A stretch of DNA of 64,000 nucleotides from Pseudomonas nabeulensis (GTDB taxonomy: Bacteria > Pseudomonadota > Gammaproteobacteria > Pseudomonadales > Pseudomonadaceae): contig NZ_QUZT01000010.1 in the NCBI RefSeq assembly GCF_004682045.1, positions 60,549 to 124,548 of the forward strand. The letters run 5' to 3'. The translations under genes were made by a program, and so were the position numbers. The notes below the pieces were generated by a model, which saw nothing but the letters and a program-made list of their open reading frames with translations, did no database searches and was not told the DNA's origin. This document shows positions 35,238-45,121 of the stretch, piece after piece (within the stretch, counting starts at the first letter, position 1; each line of letters starts with the position of its first letter).

Positions 35238-35903
35238 TCAAGACTCCAGGTCATGCCGGTTGACCCGGTCTTCCAGGCGGTTTTGCAGATGCGCCAGGAT
35301 GCTCACCAATACCCAATAGATCAGCGCGGCTGAAAGGTACATGGCAAAGATTTCGAAGGTGCGTGCGGAAACCAACTGCGCCTGACGCAGCAACTCGGGC
35401 ACCTGGATGGTCGCGGCCAGTGAGGTGTCCTTTACCAGCGACGTGAAGCTGTTGCCCAGCGGCGGTAATGCCGTGCGCATCGCCTGCGGCAGGATCGCCC
35501 GGCGCAGGGTCTGCACCCGCGTCATGCCGATACTGGCAGCGGCTTCCCACTGGCCACGCTCGATAGAGCTGATGGCGGCGCGCAAGGTCTCACAGATGTA
35601 CGCCGCCATGTTCAGCGACAGGCCGATCAGCGCGGCGGGGATCGGATCCAGTTCGATCCCCACTTGCGGCAAGCCGTAATACATCATGAACAGTTGCACC
35701 AGCAGCGGCGTGCCGCGAAAGAACGACACGTAGACACGGGCGAACCAGCTCAGCGACTTGAACCGCGACAAGCGCATCAGGGCCAGGCCAAAGCCCATCA
35801 GAAAGCCGAAGAACAAGCCACCCAGGCTCAGGATGATGGTGAAGTACACGCCCTGCATCAGGAAGGGCGTGGAGCTCAGGATCAGTTGGAGCTTTGCTTC
35901 CAT
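35238..35903 (-). CDS. tcyL: Cystine ABC transporter permease TcyL-like
   Basis: A 221-residue HisMQ-family permease with about four to five helices. ARVYVSFFRGTPLLVQLFMM near residues 55-75 and the coupling loop SIERGQWEAAASIGMTRVQT near 111-130 are clear. With a single permease gene it would act as a homodimer. Its ATG shares one base with the stop of the binding-protein gene (TAATG). Confidence 0.9.
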   Translation of the reverse strand: MEAKLQLILSSTPFLMQGVYFTIILSLGGLFFGFLMGFGLALMRLSRFKSLSWFARVYVSFFRGTPLLVQLFMMYYGLPQVGIELDPIPAALIGLSLNMAAYICETLRAAISSIERGQWEAAASIGMTRVQTLRRAILPQAMRTALPPLGNSFTSLVKDTSLAATIQVPELLRQAQLVSARTFEIFAMYLSAALIYWVLVSILAHLQNRLEDRVNRHDLES

Positions 35904-36703
35904 TATTGAGTAACGTCAGCGTTGAAGTACTTCTCGGACAGCTTCTTCAACGTACCGTCAGCGCGCAGCTTATCGATGGCCTTGTTGACCGCCGCCAGCA
36001 ACTCCGGCTCGCCTTTACGCAGGGCTACACCGGCTTCCTGACGGGAAAACGCATCGCCGGCAGCGGCGGTGTCAGGGGCTTTCTTGGCATATTCCAGCGC
36101 CGCCAGACGGTCGATCAGGATGGCGTCGATACGGCCGATGCGCAGGTCCTGGAACTTGGTCGGGTCATCTTCGTAGGTGCGCACATCAGCGCCCTTGACG
36201 TTGGCTTTTACCCACTCTTCGTAGTTGGTGCCCAGGCCCACGCCGACTTTTTTACCGGCCAGGTCAGCAGCGGATTTGATGTTGAGCTTGTCTTCGTTCT
36301 TCTTCAGGACCAGCGCCTGGATCCCGGAAACGGTGTAGGGCTCGGAGAAATCGTATTTTTTCTTGCGCTCTTCGGAGATGGTCACCTGGTTGATCACAGC
36401 GTCCAGACGCTTGGATTCCAGTGCCGCCAGGATGCCGTCCCACTTGGTGGCTTGCAGCTTGACCTTCACACCCAGCTCTTTGGCCAGGGCTTCGGAAAGT
36501 TCGACTTCGAAGCCTGCGAGCTTGCCGCTTTCATCGACGAAGCTGAACGGTGGGTAAGTCCCTTCCAGGCCGACATTGATCACGCCGGCTTTCTGGATGT
36601 TGTCCAGTTGCTCGCCGGCAACCGCCTGACCCATCAGGCCAGCCCCAAGCGCCAAGCCCAAAGTGCCAACCAACAACGTACGACGCAATACAGAAATAGT
36701 CAT
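35903..36703 (-). CDS. tcyJ: Cystine-binding periplasmic protein TcyJ/FliY-like
   Basis: A 266-residue family 3 solute-binding protein. Signal peptide at about 1-29 (ending GQAVA), no lipobox. Landmarks are KAGVINVGLEGTYPPFSFVD at the start of lobe one and KWDGILAALESKRLDAVINQ in the region that binds the ligand carboxylate. It is the first gene of the cystine import operon, preceded by an AT-rich region with a perfect 8-base inverted repeat at 36823-36841 that may be an operator. Confidence 0.9.
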   Translation of the reverse strand: MTISVLRRTLLVGTLGLALGAGLMGQAVAGEQLDNIQKAGVINVGLEGTYPPFSFVDESGKLAGFEVELSEALAKELGVKVKLQATKWDGILAALESKRLDAVINQVTISEERKKKYDFSEPYTVSGIQALVLKKNEDKLNIKSAADLAGKKVGVGLGTNYEEWVKANVKGADVRTYEDDPTKFQDLRIGRIDAILIDRLAALEYAKKAPDTAAAGDAFSRQEAGVALRKGEPELLAAVNKAIDKLRADGTLKKLSEKYFNADVTQ

Positions 36704-36822
36704 GAAGAGCCCCTGTGTTTTTTATGTTGAGCGAAGCAGGTGACGCAGTGGTTGTATCCTGCCTTAAAGCCGCGACTATAAAGTCGATTTTTAAGACTTG
36801 AAAATAATATAAATCTAATTTG

Positions 36823-36841
36823 ATATTCAATTATTGAATAT
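36823..36841 (-). promoter_or_regulatory. Perfect inverted repeat upstream of the cystine operon
   Basis: ATATTCAA and TTGAATAT are separated by three bases, in an AT-rich stretch 120 bases before the tcyJ start. This suits an operator or upstream activator site, for example for a CysB-type regulator; the protein is not identified. Confidence 0.35.
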
Positions 36842-36855
36842 GTGGTGCTTCCAAT

Positions 36856-36942
36856 GTGGGAGGGGGCTTGCCCCCGATAGCGGTGTGTCAGGTTATAAAT
36901 GTGTCACTGACCCACTGCTATCGGGGGCAAGCCCCCTCCCAC
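36856..36942. repeat. REP doublet, standard arrangement
   Basis: Inverted arms 36856-36878 and 36920-36942, GTGGG ends outward, between dcyD and the cystine operon on the same strand. Confidence 0.95.
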
Positions 36943-36959
36943 ATTTGGCCCGCATTTAT

Positions 36960-37955
36960 TCAGTTGAATACTGAGTCGTAGGCAAACAGCGCCGGCGCTC
37001 CACCGGTATGCAGGAAAATGATCGGCCCCTCCTCAAACCGCTGGCGCCCGATACCATCCAGCAAACCCGCCATGGCCTTGCCAGTGTAGACCGGGTCCAG
37101 CAGCAGGCCTTCCTGGCTGGCCAGCAGCTTGATCGCCGCCAGGGTGCCGGCATTGGGCTCGCCGTAGCGCGGGCCGAAGTATTCGTCCCACAGGATCACC
37201 TTGAAGGCTTCGGGGATATCCACACCCAGCAGCTCGGCGGTGCGCTCGGCCAGGCCCTGGACTTTCGGGCGCTGGGCTTCATCGGTGCGCGAGACGGTTA
37301 CGCCAATGACCGGCAGCTCCGGCAACACTTGGCTCAAGGCCAATGCCAACCCGCTGTGTGTCCCGGCGCTACCGGAGGCCAGCACCACAGCGGCAAACTC
37401 AATCCCGCTGTCTTCGATCTGCGCTGCCAATTCCAGCCCGGCGCGCACATAACCCAATGCGCCGAGGGCGTTGGAGCCGCCGATGGGCACCAGATACGGC
37501 TTCTTGCCGTTGCTGCGCAGGCGGTCGGCGAGGGCGTTTAGCTGGTCGTCGACGTTGTCGAGGTTTTCCACCAGCTCCACCTTGGCGTCGAATAACTCCA
37601 GCAGCAGGCGGTTGCCGTTGCCCAGGTAGTTGGGGTCGTCAGTGCCGGTAGGGTTTTCCAGCAACGCCACACAGCCCAGGCCAAGCTTGGCAGCCAGGGC
37701 GGCGGTCTGGCGTACATGGTTGGACTGAATCGCACCGGCGGTCACCAGGGTGTCGGCGCCTTGAGCGATGGCATCTGCCGCCAGGTATTCGAGTTTGCGC
37801 AGCTTGTTGCCACCCATGGCCAGGGGCGTGGTGTCGTCACGCTTGACGTAGATATCCCTGCCCAGCCAGGCCGACAGCCGCTCGAGTTTTTCCAGGGCGG
37901 TGGCGCCGCCCAGCAGTTCCAGACGGTTAAAACGGTCGAGCTGTTGTTTGATCAT
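36960..37955 (-). CDS. dcyD: D-cysteine desulfhydrase
   Basis: A 331-residue PLP enzyme of the ACC deaminase/D-cysteine desulfhydrase family, converting D-cysteine to pyruvate, sulfide and ammonia. The PLP lysine is Lys51 in [32 protein letters not shown] and the phosphate-binding region [12 protein letters not shown] match DcyD. ACC deaminase is the main alternative, but the neighbouring cystine importer favours DcyD. It lies upstream of the importer on the same strand, separated by a REP doublet, so it may be transcribed separately. Confidence 0.9.
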   Translation of the reverse strand: MIKQQLDRFNRLELLGGATALEKLERLSAWLGRDIYVKRDDTTPLAMGGNKLRKLEYLAADAIAQGADTLVTAGAIQSNHVRQTAALAAKLGLGCVALLENPTGTDDPNYLGNGNRLLLELFDAKVELVENLDNVDDQLNALADRLRSNGKKPYLVPIGGSNALGALGYVRAGLELAAQIEDSGIEFAAVVLASGSAGTHSGLALALSQVLPELPVIGVTVSRTDEAQRPKVQGLAERTAELLGVDIPEAFKVILWDEYFGPRYGEPNAGTLAAIKLLASQEGLLLDPVYTGKAMAGLLDGIGRQRFEEGPIIFLHTGGAPALFAYDSVFN

Positions 37956-38121
37956 GACGACGCACGGTTGCTAAGTGATGGGCCGACTATAGGCAGGCAC
38001 TTTTCATCGGGCAACCGCCAATCGCTTATGCCGGATGGTTCTTAGCATCACACCATTGGTTCTTAAGGGCGCTGAGGGTGCATACCGTAAAGTGATGGGC
38101 ATTTCGTCAGGAGTGAAGACC

Positions 38122-39048
38122 GTGAGTGAGCGTTCCAGTCATTGGCAACTACAGACCATCGTCAGCCAACTGCGCGGCGCGCGGGACCAGTGGCGAACGC
38201 GCAATGGTCGCCTGAGCGGCGAGCACGGTGGCCGCGAGTTGCCGTCCCGCGAAGCGGTGGCGCAGATTCTCGAGGCATTGTGCGGCGCGCTGTTTCCCAT
38301 GCGCTTGGGGCCCGTGGATTTGCGTGAAGAAAGTGAAGACTTCTACGTCGGTCATACCCTCGATGTGGCGTTGAACGCCTTGCTCGGCCAGGCGCGCCTG
38401 GAGCTGCGTTATGCAGCACGCCAAGGCGCCAAGGACGACAGCGAAGTCGATGCCCTGGCCATCCGCCTGATCCAGGATTTCGCCCTGGCCCTGCCGTCCC
38501 TGCGCAGCCTGTTGGACACCGACGTACTCGCCGCCTATCACGGTGACCCGGCCGCCCGCAGCGTGGATGAAGTGCTGCTGTGCTACCCCGGTATTTTGGC
38601 GGTGATACACCATCGCCTGGCGCACCACCTGTACCGTGCGGGCTTGCCATTGTTGGCGCGGATCAGCGCGGAGATTGCGCACTCGGCGACTGGCATCGAT
38701 ATCCACCCCGGCGCGCAGATCGGCCCGAGCTTCTTTATCGACCACGGCACCGGCGTGGTGATCGGCGAGACTGCGATCATTGGCGAGCGGGTGCGTATCT
38801 ACCAGGCCGTGACCCTCGGCGCCAAGCGCTTCCCGGCGGATGAAGATGGGCAGTTGCAGAAGGGCCATCCGCGTCACCCGATTGTCGAGGATGACGTGGT
38901 GATCTACGCGGGGGCGACGATTCTGGGGCGTATCACCATCGGCCAAGGCTCGACCATTGGCGGCAACGTGTGGCTGACCCGCAGCGTGCCGGCGGGGGCG
39001 AATATCACCCAGGCCAATTTGCAGCATGATGACGGTACGCAAAAGTAA
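38122..39048 (+). CDS. epsC: Serine O-acetyltransferase EpsC (CysE-type)
   Basis: A 308-residue serine acetyltransferase that makes O-acetylserine, the acceptor for sulfide in cysteine synthesis. A helical N-terminal domain leads to a left-handed beta-helix of hexapeptide repeats from about residue 195 (IDIHPGAQIGPSFFIDHGTG, then VVIGETAIIGERVRIYQAVT). The active-site histidines appear in EIAHSATGIDIHPG and FFIDHGTG. The start is taken as GTG at 38122 because AGGAG lies nine bases upstream; ATGs further upstream lack such a site. It is divergent from dcyD. Feedback inhibition by cysteine is usual for the family. Confidence 0.92.
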   Translation: MSERSSHWQLQTIVSQLRGARDQWRTRNGRLSGEHGGRELPSREAVAQILEALCGALFPMRLGPVDLREESEDFYVGHTLDVALNALLGQARLELRYAARQGAKDDSEVDALAIRLIQDFALALPSLRSLLDTDVLAAYHGDPAARSVDEVLLCYPGILAVIHHRLAHHLYRAGLPLLARISAEIAHSATGIDIHPGAQIGPSFFIDHGTGVVIGETAIIGERVRIYQAVTLGAKRFPADEDGQLQKGHPRHPIVEDDVVIYAGATILGRITIGQGSTIGGNVWLTRSVPAGANITQANLQHDDGTQK

Positions 39049-39067
39049 CGGGCCTAATTAGGTCCCT

Positions 39068-39169
39068 GTGGGAGGGGGCTTGCCCCCGATAGCGGTGTGT
39101 CAGTCAGCATTTCCTTGACTGAAGCACCGCCATCGGGGGCAAGTCGAATCGTCGCACCGCCCCTCCCAC
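39068..39169. repeat. REP doublet, second arm carries the 16-base insert
   Basis: Standard first arm (39068-39090) and variant second arm (39132-39169) with TCGAATCGTCGCACCG in the loop. It is located 20 bases after the epsC stop. Confidence 0.93.
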
Positions 39170-39245
39170 ATTGATTGCATTGCCAAATCAATGATCCATC
39201 CAACGACCACTCAGCCCCGCGATTAGTCCTGAACCCCCTATTCAT

Positions 39246-39275
39246 GTTTAACTTGAACGCTTGTTCAAGTTAAAC
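39246..39275. promoter_or_regulatory. BetI-like operator upstream of betT
   Basis: A perfect inverted repeat: 13-base arms GTTTAACTTGAAC and GTTCAAGTTAAAC around GCTT, about 92 bases before betT. The TTGAAC/GTTCAA heart matches what I recall of BetI repressor sites, which respond to choline. It sits where a promoter would be expected. The rest of the gap (39049-39367) holds a REP doublet and no gene. Confidence 0.75.
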
Positions 39276-39367
39276 CCGGTGGTTCGCTGCCCGCTCACAA
39301 CAGGAGGCTTACCTTTGCTGAGTCCGTTTTTCCCAGCCATATCCCACGCTTTCGGGGTGCATCGTTC

Positions 39368-41368
39368 ATGAGTGCATCGTCCACCCCATCCAGCGGACTG
39401 GTGCGCATGAACGCGCCGGTCTTCTACTTCGCTGCAACGGTCATTTTGCTGTTCGGCGTCACTGTCATCGCTATCCCGCAACAGGCCGGCGCCTGGTTGC
39501 TGGCCGCGCAAAACTGGGCGGCCAACACGGTCGGCTGGTACTACATGTTGGCGATGACCCTGTATCTGGTCTTCGTGGTGGTCACCGCGCTATCGGGCTA
39601 CGGCAAGATAAAACTCGGTGCCGACCACGACGAGCCCGAATTCAGTTACCTGTCCTGGGCCGGCATGCTGTTCGCCGCCGGGATCAGCATCACGCTGTTT
39701 TTCTTCTGTGTATCCGAGCCGCTGACGCACCTGGAGCAACCGCCACAAGGCGCGCCGATGAATGCAGATGCCGCACGCCAGGCCATGCAGATTCTGTTTC
39801 TGCACTGGGGCCTGCACGGCTGGGGCGTGTTCGCGTTTGTTGGCATGGCCCTGGCGTATTTCGCCTACCGGCATAACCTGCCGCTGGCCTTGCGCTCGGC
39901 GCTGTACCCGCTGATCGGCAAGCGCATCAATGGCCCCATCGGCTATGCGGTAGATGGCTTCGGCATCATCGCCACGGTGTTCGGCCTGGGCGCGGACATG
40001 GGTTTTGGGGTGCTGCACCTCAACTCCGGTCTGGACTACCTGTTCGGCATCGCGCATACCCAGTGGATCCAGGTCGGCTTGATCACCTTGATGATGGGCG
40101 CTGCGATCATCGTCGCGGTGGCTGGCGTCGACAAGGGCGTGCGGGTGATGTCCGACATCAACATGCTGCTGGCTTGTGCGCTGCTGCTGTTTGTGTTGTT
40201 TGCCGGGCCTACCCAGCACTTGCTCAACACGCTGATCCAGAACATCGGCGACTACCTCGGCGCATTGCCGACCAAGAGTTTCGACGTCTACGCCTACGAC
40301 AAGCCCAGCGACTGGCTGGGCGGTTGGACGGTGTTCTACTGGGCCTGGTGGATCGCATGGTCGCCGTTCGTGGGCCTGTTCATCGCACGTATTTCCCGTG
40401 GCCGCACCATCCGCGAATTCGTGTTTGGCGTGCTGCTGATCCCGCTGGGTTTCACCCTGGCGTGGATGTCGATTTTCGGCAACAGTGCCATCGATCAAGT
40501 GCTCAACCATGGCATGGCCGCACTCGGTCAGTCGGCCATCGATGACCCGTCGATGAGCCTCTACCTGCTGCTGGAAACCTACCCGTGGAGCAAGGTGGTG
40601 ATCGCGGTCACGGTGTTTATCAGTTTTGTGTTCTTCGTCACCTCGGCCGACTCCGGCACCGTGGTGCTGTCGACCCTGTCGTCCAAGGGCGGCAATGCCG
40701 ACGAAGACGGGCCGAAATGGCTGCGGGTGTTCTGGGGCGCGATGACGGCGCTGGTCACCAGTGCGCTGCTGTTTGCCGGCAGCATCGACTCGCTCAAGTC
40801 AGCGGTGGTGCTGACCTCGTTGCCGTTCTCGATGATCCTGTTGCTGATGATGTGGGGGCTGCACAAGGCGTTCTACCTCGAGTCGCAAAAGCAGATTGCG
40901 CAGTTGCATTCATTGGCGCCGGTTTCGGCGTCGCGCAAGGGACGGGGCGGTTGGCGCCAGCGCTTGAGCCATGCCTTGCACTTCCCATCGCGTGACGAGG
41001 TGTACCGCTTCCTGGAATCGACCGTGCGCCCGGCCATTGAAGATGTGACCGCGGTGTTCGTCGAAAAAGGCCTGAATGTGACCACCCAACCGGACCCGGC
41101 CAACGACAGCGTCAGCCTGGAAGTCGGCCACGGTGAGGAGCATCCGTTCGTGTACCAAGTGCAGATGCGCGGTTACTTCACGCCATCGTTCGCCCGGGGC
41201 GGCATGGGCTCCAAAGAGCTCAACAACCGTCGCTACTACCGGGCGGAAGTGCACTTGGCCGAGGGCAGCCAGGACTACGATTTGATGGGTTACACCAAGG
41301 AGCAAATCATCAACGACATCCTCGACCAGTACGAGCGGCATTTGCAGTTCCTGCATTTGGTGCGCTGA
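39368..41368 (+). CDS. betT: Choline transporter BetT (BCCT family)
   Basis: A 666-residue BCCT transporter importing choline for glycine betaine synthesis and osmoprotection. Twelve helices span about residues 18-505. The family signature is seen in YWAWWIAWSPFVGLFIARIS near residues 325-344, and FGLGADMGFGVLHLN marks the sodium- or proton-coupled core. A C-terminal cytoplasmic tail of about 160 residues, typical of BetT and linked to osmotic control, ends LHLVR. The BetI-like operator upstream supports choline as substrate. The betI-betB-betA genes are not in the window. Confidence 0.92.
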   Translation: MSASSTPSSGLVRMNAPVFYFAATVILLFGVTVIAIPQQAGAWLLAAQNWAANTVGWYYMLAMTLYLVFVVVTALSGYGKIKLGADHDEPEFSYLSWAGMLFAAGISITLFFFCVSEPLTHLEQPPQGAPMNADAARQAMQILFLHWGLHGWGVFAFVGMALAYFAYRHNLPLALRSALYPLIGKRINGPIGYAVDGFGIIATVFGLGADMGFGVLHLNSGLDYLFGIAHTQWIQVGLITLMMGAAIIVAVAGVDKGVRVMSDINMLLACALLLFVLFAGPTQHLLNTLIQNIGDYLGALPTKSFDVYAYDKPSDWLGGWTVFYWAWWIAWSPFVGLFIARISRGRTIREFVFGVLLIPLGFTLAWMSIFGNSAIDQVLNHGMAALGQSAIDDPSMSLYLLLETYPWSKVVIAVTVFISFVFFVTSADSGTVVLSTLSSKGGNADEDGPKWLRVFWGAMTALVTSALLFAGSIDSLKSAVVLTSLPFSMILLLMMWGLHKAFYLESQKQIAQLHSLAPVSASRKGRGGWRQRLSHALHFPSRDEVYRFLESTVRPAIEDVTAVFVEKGLNVTTQPDPANDSVSLEVGHGEEHPFVYQVQMRGYFTPSFARGGMGSKELNNRRYYRAEVHLAEGSQDYDLMGYTKEQIINDILDQYERHLQFLHLVR

Positions 41369-41394
41369 AAGCCGGTTTGTGAAGTCTGCCTTTT

Positions 41395-41482
41395 GTGGGA
41401 GGGGGCTTGCCCCCGATGGCGGTGAACCAGTCAATGCATATGCTGACTGACACACTGCTATCGCAGGCAAGCCCCCTCCCAC
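41395..41482. repeat. REP doublet, second arm degenerate
   Basis: Perfect first arm (41395-41417). The second arm (41460-41482) reads ATCGCAGGCAAG instead of ATCGGGGGCAAG, breaking the inner stem. It lies just after betT. Confidence 0.92.
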
Positions 41483-41637
41483 AAAAAACCTCGCAAGGCC
41501 CTGATCTACAGGGCTTTCTTAAATTTAATTTCATCCGGCCCAACCCGGTTTTGACGCGTAACTGTCATCTGCCCACTGCGTAATTGTGTGAAGCGTTTGA
41601 CGCTTTCATTTCAGAACAGTGACGGAGACCGGTAACA

Positions 41638-42987
41638 ATGAAGACGTTATTAAGCCCCATGGTGGGTGTCGCCATGGCGAGCTTTATGCTGTCCGCCCAC
41701 GCCGACTTTATTGATGACAGCCACGCCGATGTGACCCTGCTCAATCGCTATCTCAACCAGCAGGGACGTGACGTGGTGAACAGCACCGCCAAGGCCCACA
41801 GCATTCGCGATTGGGGCCAGGGTTTCGAGTTCAACTTCAAGTCCGGCTACACCGAGGGGCCTGTGGGTTTTGGTCTGGATCTGCAAGCGTTCTACGGCTT
41901 GAAACTGGACTCCGGCGGCGACCTCAACGACAAGGATCACCAGAGCCGCTACCCCGGCAGCATGTTCCCGCTGGACAACGGCAAATCCGCCGACCAGTTC
42001 GGCGTGCTGAGCCCGACGTTCAAGATGCGCTTCGCCAAGGATGAACTGCGTGTCGGCACCCTGTATGGCAACAATCCGATACTCGCCAACACGGACGGTC
42101 GCCTGTACCAGCAGACCAACACCGGCGTGCAATTGGTCTCCAAGGACTTGAGCGATTTCACCTTCACCGGCGGCGATATCTTCAAGACCAAGATCCGCAA
42201 CGAAACCGGCGACCAGGGCATGATCACCGCCGGTGGTACCAAAGAGAGCGACCGCTTCCTGTTCGGCGGTGCCGACTACACCGGCATCCAGAACACCACG
42301 GTCAGCCTGTGGTATTCCAACCTTGAGGACTACTACCAGCAGTTCTTCCTCGGCGCCAAGCGTCATGACGCTGTGGCGGTGGGCGCCTTCGATACCGATA
42401 TCCGCGTGTTCCGCAGCCTGGGTGTGGGCGGCAACGCAGATGGCGACAAAGACTACGCCGCCAGTGGCCTGTACGGCGATGGCGTGAGCAAAGGCCGCAT
42501 CAACCAGACCACCGCCAGCTTGCTTGAAAGCTACAGCCTGGACGGTCATACCATCGGTCTCGGCATTCAGAAAAACAGCGGCGACAGCGACTTTCCGTAC
42601 CTCGACTCCGGCCTGAACAGCGGCGACAACCGTCAAGGCCCCGGCTCAGGCGCCGACACCCCGGCACTGACCAACATGCAGTTGAACAAATTCCAGCACG
42701 CCGGCGAGCGCACGTGGCTGGCGCAATACAAGTATGACTTCGGCAAGCTCGGCCTTACCGGCCTGACGTTCTCCGCCGCCTACGCCCATGGCGATGACAT
42801 CCGCACTGCGCAAGGCAACACCAGCGAATGGGAGCGCAACGTCGCCGTGGCGTATCAAGTGCCTACAGGCACGCTCAAAGGCCTGGGTGTGACCTGGAAA
42901 AATGCCCACGCCAGCCCCGACATCACCGGTGCCACCGTGCAGGATGAAAACCGCTTTTATGTCAGCTACGTCGTTCCACTCTGGTAG
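41638..42987 (+). CDS. OprD-family outer-membrane porin
   Basis: A 449-residue OprD-family beta-barrel porin. Signal peptide 1-22 (ending SAHA), then FIDDSHADVTLLNRYL, the family's N-terminal segment. Strand signatures include RDWGQGFEFNFKSGYTEGPV, and the chain ends in YVSYVVPLW with a terminal aromatic residue, as expected for barrel assembly. Members take up amino acids, aromatic acids or other small carboxylates; the substrate of this one is unknown. The 269-base gap before it holds the REP doublet and a probable promoter region, and GGAG lies a few bases before the ATG. Confidence 0.9.
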   Translation: MKTLLSPMVGVAMASFMLSAHADFIDDSHADVTLLNRYLNQQGRDVVNSTAKAHSIRDWGQGFEFNFKSGYTEGPVGFGLDLQAFYGLKLDSGGDLNDKDHQSRYPGSMFPLDNGKSADQFGVLSPTFKMRFAKDELRVGTLYGNNPILANTDGRLYQQTNTGVQLVSKDLSDFTFTGGDIFKTKIRNETGDQGMITAGGTKESDRFLFGGADYTGIQNTTVSLWYSNLEDYYQQFFLGAKRHDAVAVGAFDTDIRVFRSLGVGGNADGDKDYAASGLYGDGVSKGRINQTTASLLESYSLDGHTIGLGIQKNSGDSDFPYLDSGLNSGDNRQGPGSGADTPALTNMQLNKFQHAGERTWLAQYKYDFGKLGLTGLTFSAAYAHGDDIRTAQGNTSEWERNVAVAYQVPTGTLKGLGVTWKNAHASPDITGATVQDENRFYVSYVVPLW

Positions 42988-43036
42988 GCAATTGCTGTAA
43001 AACGAAAGGGCAGACTTAAGCGATTCAGCCGGTTAA

Positions 43037-43068
43037 AAGCCCTGGGAATAACCTTATTCCCAGGGCTT
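43037..43068. terminator. Perfect 15-bp hairpin after oprD-type gene
   Basis: Arms AAGCCCTGGGAATAA and TTATTCCCAGGGCTT with a two-base centre, 49 bases after the porin stop. It is followed by ATTTG rather than a full T-run, so it could be a terminator or a stabilising stem. Confidence 0.7.
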
Positions 43069-43095
43069 ATTTGCCCTAAGCCCAGAGAGGATTCG

Positions 43096-44133
43096 ATGAC
43101 GTACATTGCTGCCGAAAACCGCTATGAATCTATCCCGTATCGCCGCGTAGGCCGCAGTGGATTGGTGCTGCCTGCACTGTCCCTCGGCCTGTGGCACAAC
43201 TTTGGCGACAGCACCCCGATCGACACCCAGCGCGCCCTGCTGCGCACCGCGTTCGACCTGGGGATCAACCACTTCGACCTGGCCAACAACTACGGCCCAC
43301 CGTACGGCAGCGCCGAGATCAATTTCGGCCGTTTGCTGCGCGAAGATTTCAAGCACTACCGCGATGAATTGATCATCTCCAGCAAAGCCGGTTGGGACAT
43401 GTGGCCAGGCCCTTACGGTCAGGGCGGCGGTTCGCGCAAATACATCCTGGCGAGCCTGGACCAGAGCCTGCAACGCCTGGGCGTCGACTACGTGGACATC
43501 TTCTACTCCCACCGTTTCGACCCCGACACCCCACTGGAAGAAACCGCCAGCGCCCTCGCCACCGCCGTGCAACAAGGCAAGGCGCTGTACATCGGTATCT
43601 CGTCGTATTCCGGCGTAAAAACCCGTGAAATCGCTGCCCTGCTCCAAGAGTGGAAAGTGCCGTTGCTGATCCACCAGCCGGCCTACAACCTGCTTAACCG
43701 CTGGGTGGAAAAAGACCTGTTGGACACCACCGAAGCACTCGGTGCCGGAGTGATTGCGTTCACCCCGTTGGCCCAGGGTTTGTTGACCGACAAATACCTC
43801 AACGGCGTACCGGCCGATGCTCGGGTCAATCGCCCGGGCGGTGGTTCGTTGCAGGCCAAGCACCTGTCCGAAGAAAACATCGCTCACGTACGTGCACTGA
43901 ACGAAATCGCCCAGCGTCGTGGCCAGAGTTTGGCCCAATTGGCGTTGGCCTGGACGTTGCGTGATCCACGGGTGACCAGTGCACTGATCGGCGCGAGCCG
44001 GCCAGAGCAAATCATTGAGAACGTCGGGGCGTTGAAGAACTTGAGCTTCAGTGCAGAAGAGCTGGCGGAGATCGACCGGTTTGCCCAGGAAGGCGGGATC
44101 AACCTGTGGGAAAAGCCCTCCACCGCTGAATAA
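43096..44133 (+). CDS. Aldo/keto reductase, YghZ/Gpr-like
   Basis: A 345-residue NADPH-dependent aldo/keto reductase of the YghZ (L-glyceraldehyde 3-phosphate reductase) type. The catalytic tetrad is visible: Asp61 and Tyr66 in HFDLANNYG, Lys97 in SSKAGWD and His139 in YSHRFD. The cofactor-binding end LIGASRPEQI near residue 298 is intact. No signal peptide. In E. coli the enzyme detoxifies aldehydes such as methylglyoxal and reduces L-GAP. It stands alone between a hairpin and a REP doublet. Confidence 0.9.
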   Translation: MTYIAAENRYESIPYRRVGRSGLVLPALSLGLWHNFGDSTPIDTQRALLRTAFDLGINHFDLANNYGPPYGSAEINFGRLLREDFKHYRDELIISSKAGWDMWPGPYGQGGGSRKYILASLDQSLQRLGVDYVDIFYSHRFDPDTPLEETASALATAVQQGKALYIGISSYSGVKTREIAALLQEWKVPLLIHQPAYNLLNRWVEKDLLDTTEALGAGVIAFTPLAQGLLTDKYLNGVPADARVNRPGGGSLQAKHLSEENIAHVRALNEIAQRRGQSLAQLALAWTLRDPRVTSALIGASRPEQIIENVGALKNLSFSAEELAEIDRFAQEGGINLWEKPSTAE

Positions 44134-44152
44134 AAGACAGTACGCGGTCAAT

Positions 44153-44254
44153 GTGGGAGGGGGCTTGCCCCCGATTGCGGTGTATCAGCCAACACATCAG
44201 TGACTGGTCCACTGCTATCGGGGGCAAGTCGAATCGTCGCACCGCCCCTCCCAC
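44153..44254. repeat. REP doublet, second arm carries the 16-base insert
   Basis: Standard first arm (44153-44175) and variant second arm (44217-44254) with the same TCGAATCGTCGCACCG insert. It lies between convergent genes. Confidence 0.93.
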
Positions 44255-44273
44255 ATTTGATCTTCGTCAGGCT

Positions 44274-45110
44274 CTAGAACGGGACGTCACCCAAAATCGT
44301 CGCCCGGTGCATCACCCGCCGCTGTGGCCGGTAATCATCCACCGCGTAATGCTGGGTCACGCGGTTGTCCCAGAACGCCACATCATTCTCCTGCCAGCGC
44401 CAGCGGATGGTGAATTCCGGGCGTGTCGCGTGGGCGAACAGCAGCTTCAGTATCGCTTCGCTTTCCGCCGGTTCCAGCTCATTGATCCTGGTGGTAAACC
44501 CGTCACTGACGAACAGCGACTTACGTCCGCTCACCGGATGCGTGCGCACCACTGGGTGCGACAACGGCGGGTTCTTCCGGCGGGTTTCTTCCCAGCGCGC
44601 CAGGTCTTCGGCGGTGTTGCCAAAGCGCTCCAGCGGAAAGGATTTGGTGAAGTCGTGGGTCGCGGTAAGCCCGTCGAGCAAACGCTTCAATGGCGCCGAC
44701 AGCGCTTCATACGCCGCAATCCCGCTGGCCCACAACGTGTCACCGCCAAATGCCGGCAGCTGCTTGGCACTCAGCACCGCGCCGAGCGCCGGGGTGGGCA
44801 GGAAGGTCACGTCGGTGTGCCACACCGCGTTGTCGCGCACGTCGGTGACGGCGGTGTCGAGGATCAGCACTTCGGGCTGTTCCGGCACGTTGGGGTAGAT
44901 CGGGTGGATGTGCAGGTCGCCAAAATTCGCCGCGAAGCGTGCTTGTTGCTGTGGGGTGATTTCCTGGCCACGGAAGAACAGTACCGAATGGGTCAGCAAC
45001 GCCTGTTCGATGGCGTCACGCTGTTCCAGGTTCAGCGGCTGGGTGATGTCGACGCCACTGATCTCGGCGCCAAGGGCGATGCTTAATGGGGTAACGGTCA
45101 GGCTGCTCAT
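44274..45110 (-). CDS. tauD: Taurine dioxygenase TauD
   Basis: A 278-residue Fe(II)/2-oxoglutarate dioxygenase that oxidises taurine to aminoacetaldehyde and sulfite. The iron ligands are His98 and Asp100 in WHTDVTF and His268 in [25 protein letters not shown] and [16 protein letters not shown] match TauD. The start at 45110 gives the family N-terminus; a much longer open frame upstream runs through tauC in the wrong frame and is not real. It is the last gene of tauABCD. Confidence 0.95.
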   Translation of the reverse strand: MSSLTVTPLSIALGAEISGVDITQPLNLEQRDAIEQALLTHSVLFFRGQEITPQQQARFAANFGDLHIHPIYPNVPEQPEVLILDTAVTDVRDNAVWHTDVTFLPTPALGAVLSAKQLPAFGGDTLWASGIAAYEALSAPLKRLLDGLTATHDFTKSFPLERFGNTAEDLARWEETRRKNPPLSHPVVRTHPVSGRKSLFVSDGFTTRINELEPAESEAILKLLFAHATRPEFTIRWRWQENDVAFWDNRVTQHYAVDDYRPQRRVMHRATILGDVPF

Positions 45111-45121
45111 GCGGTTCTCAC

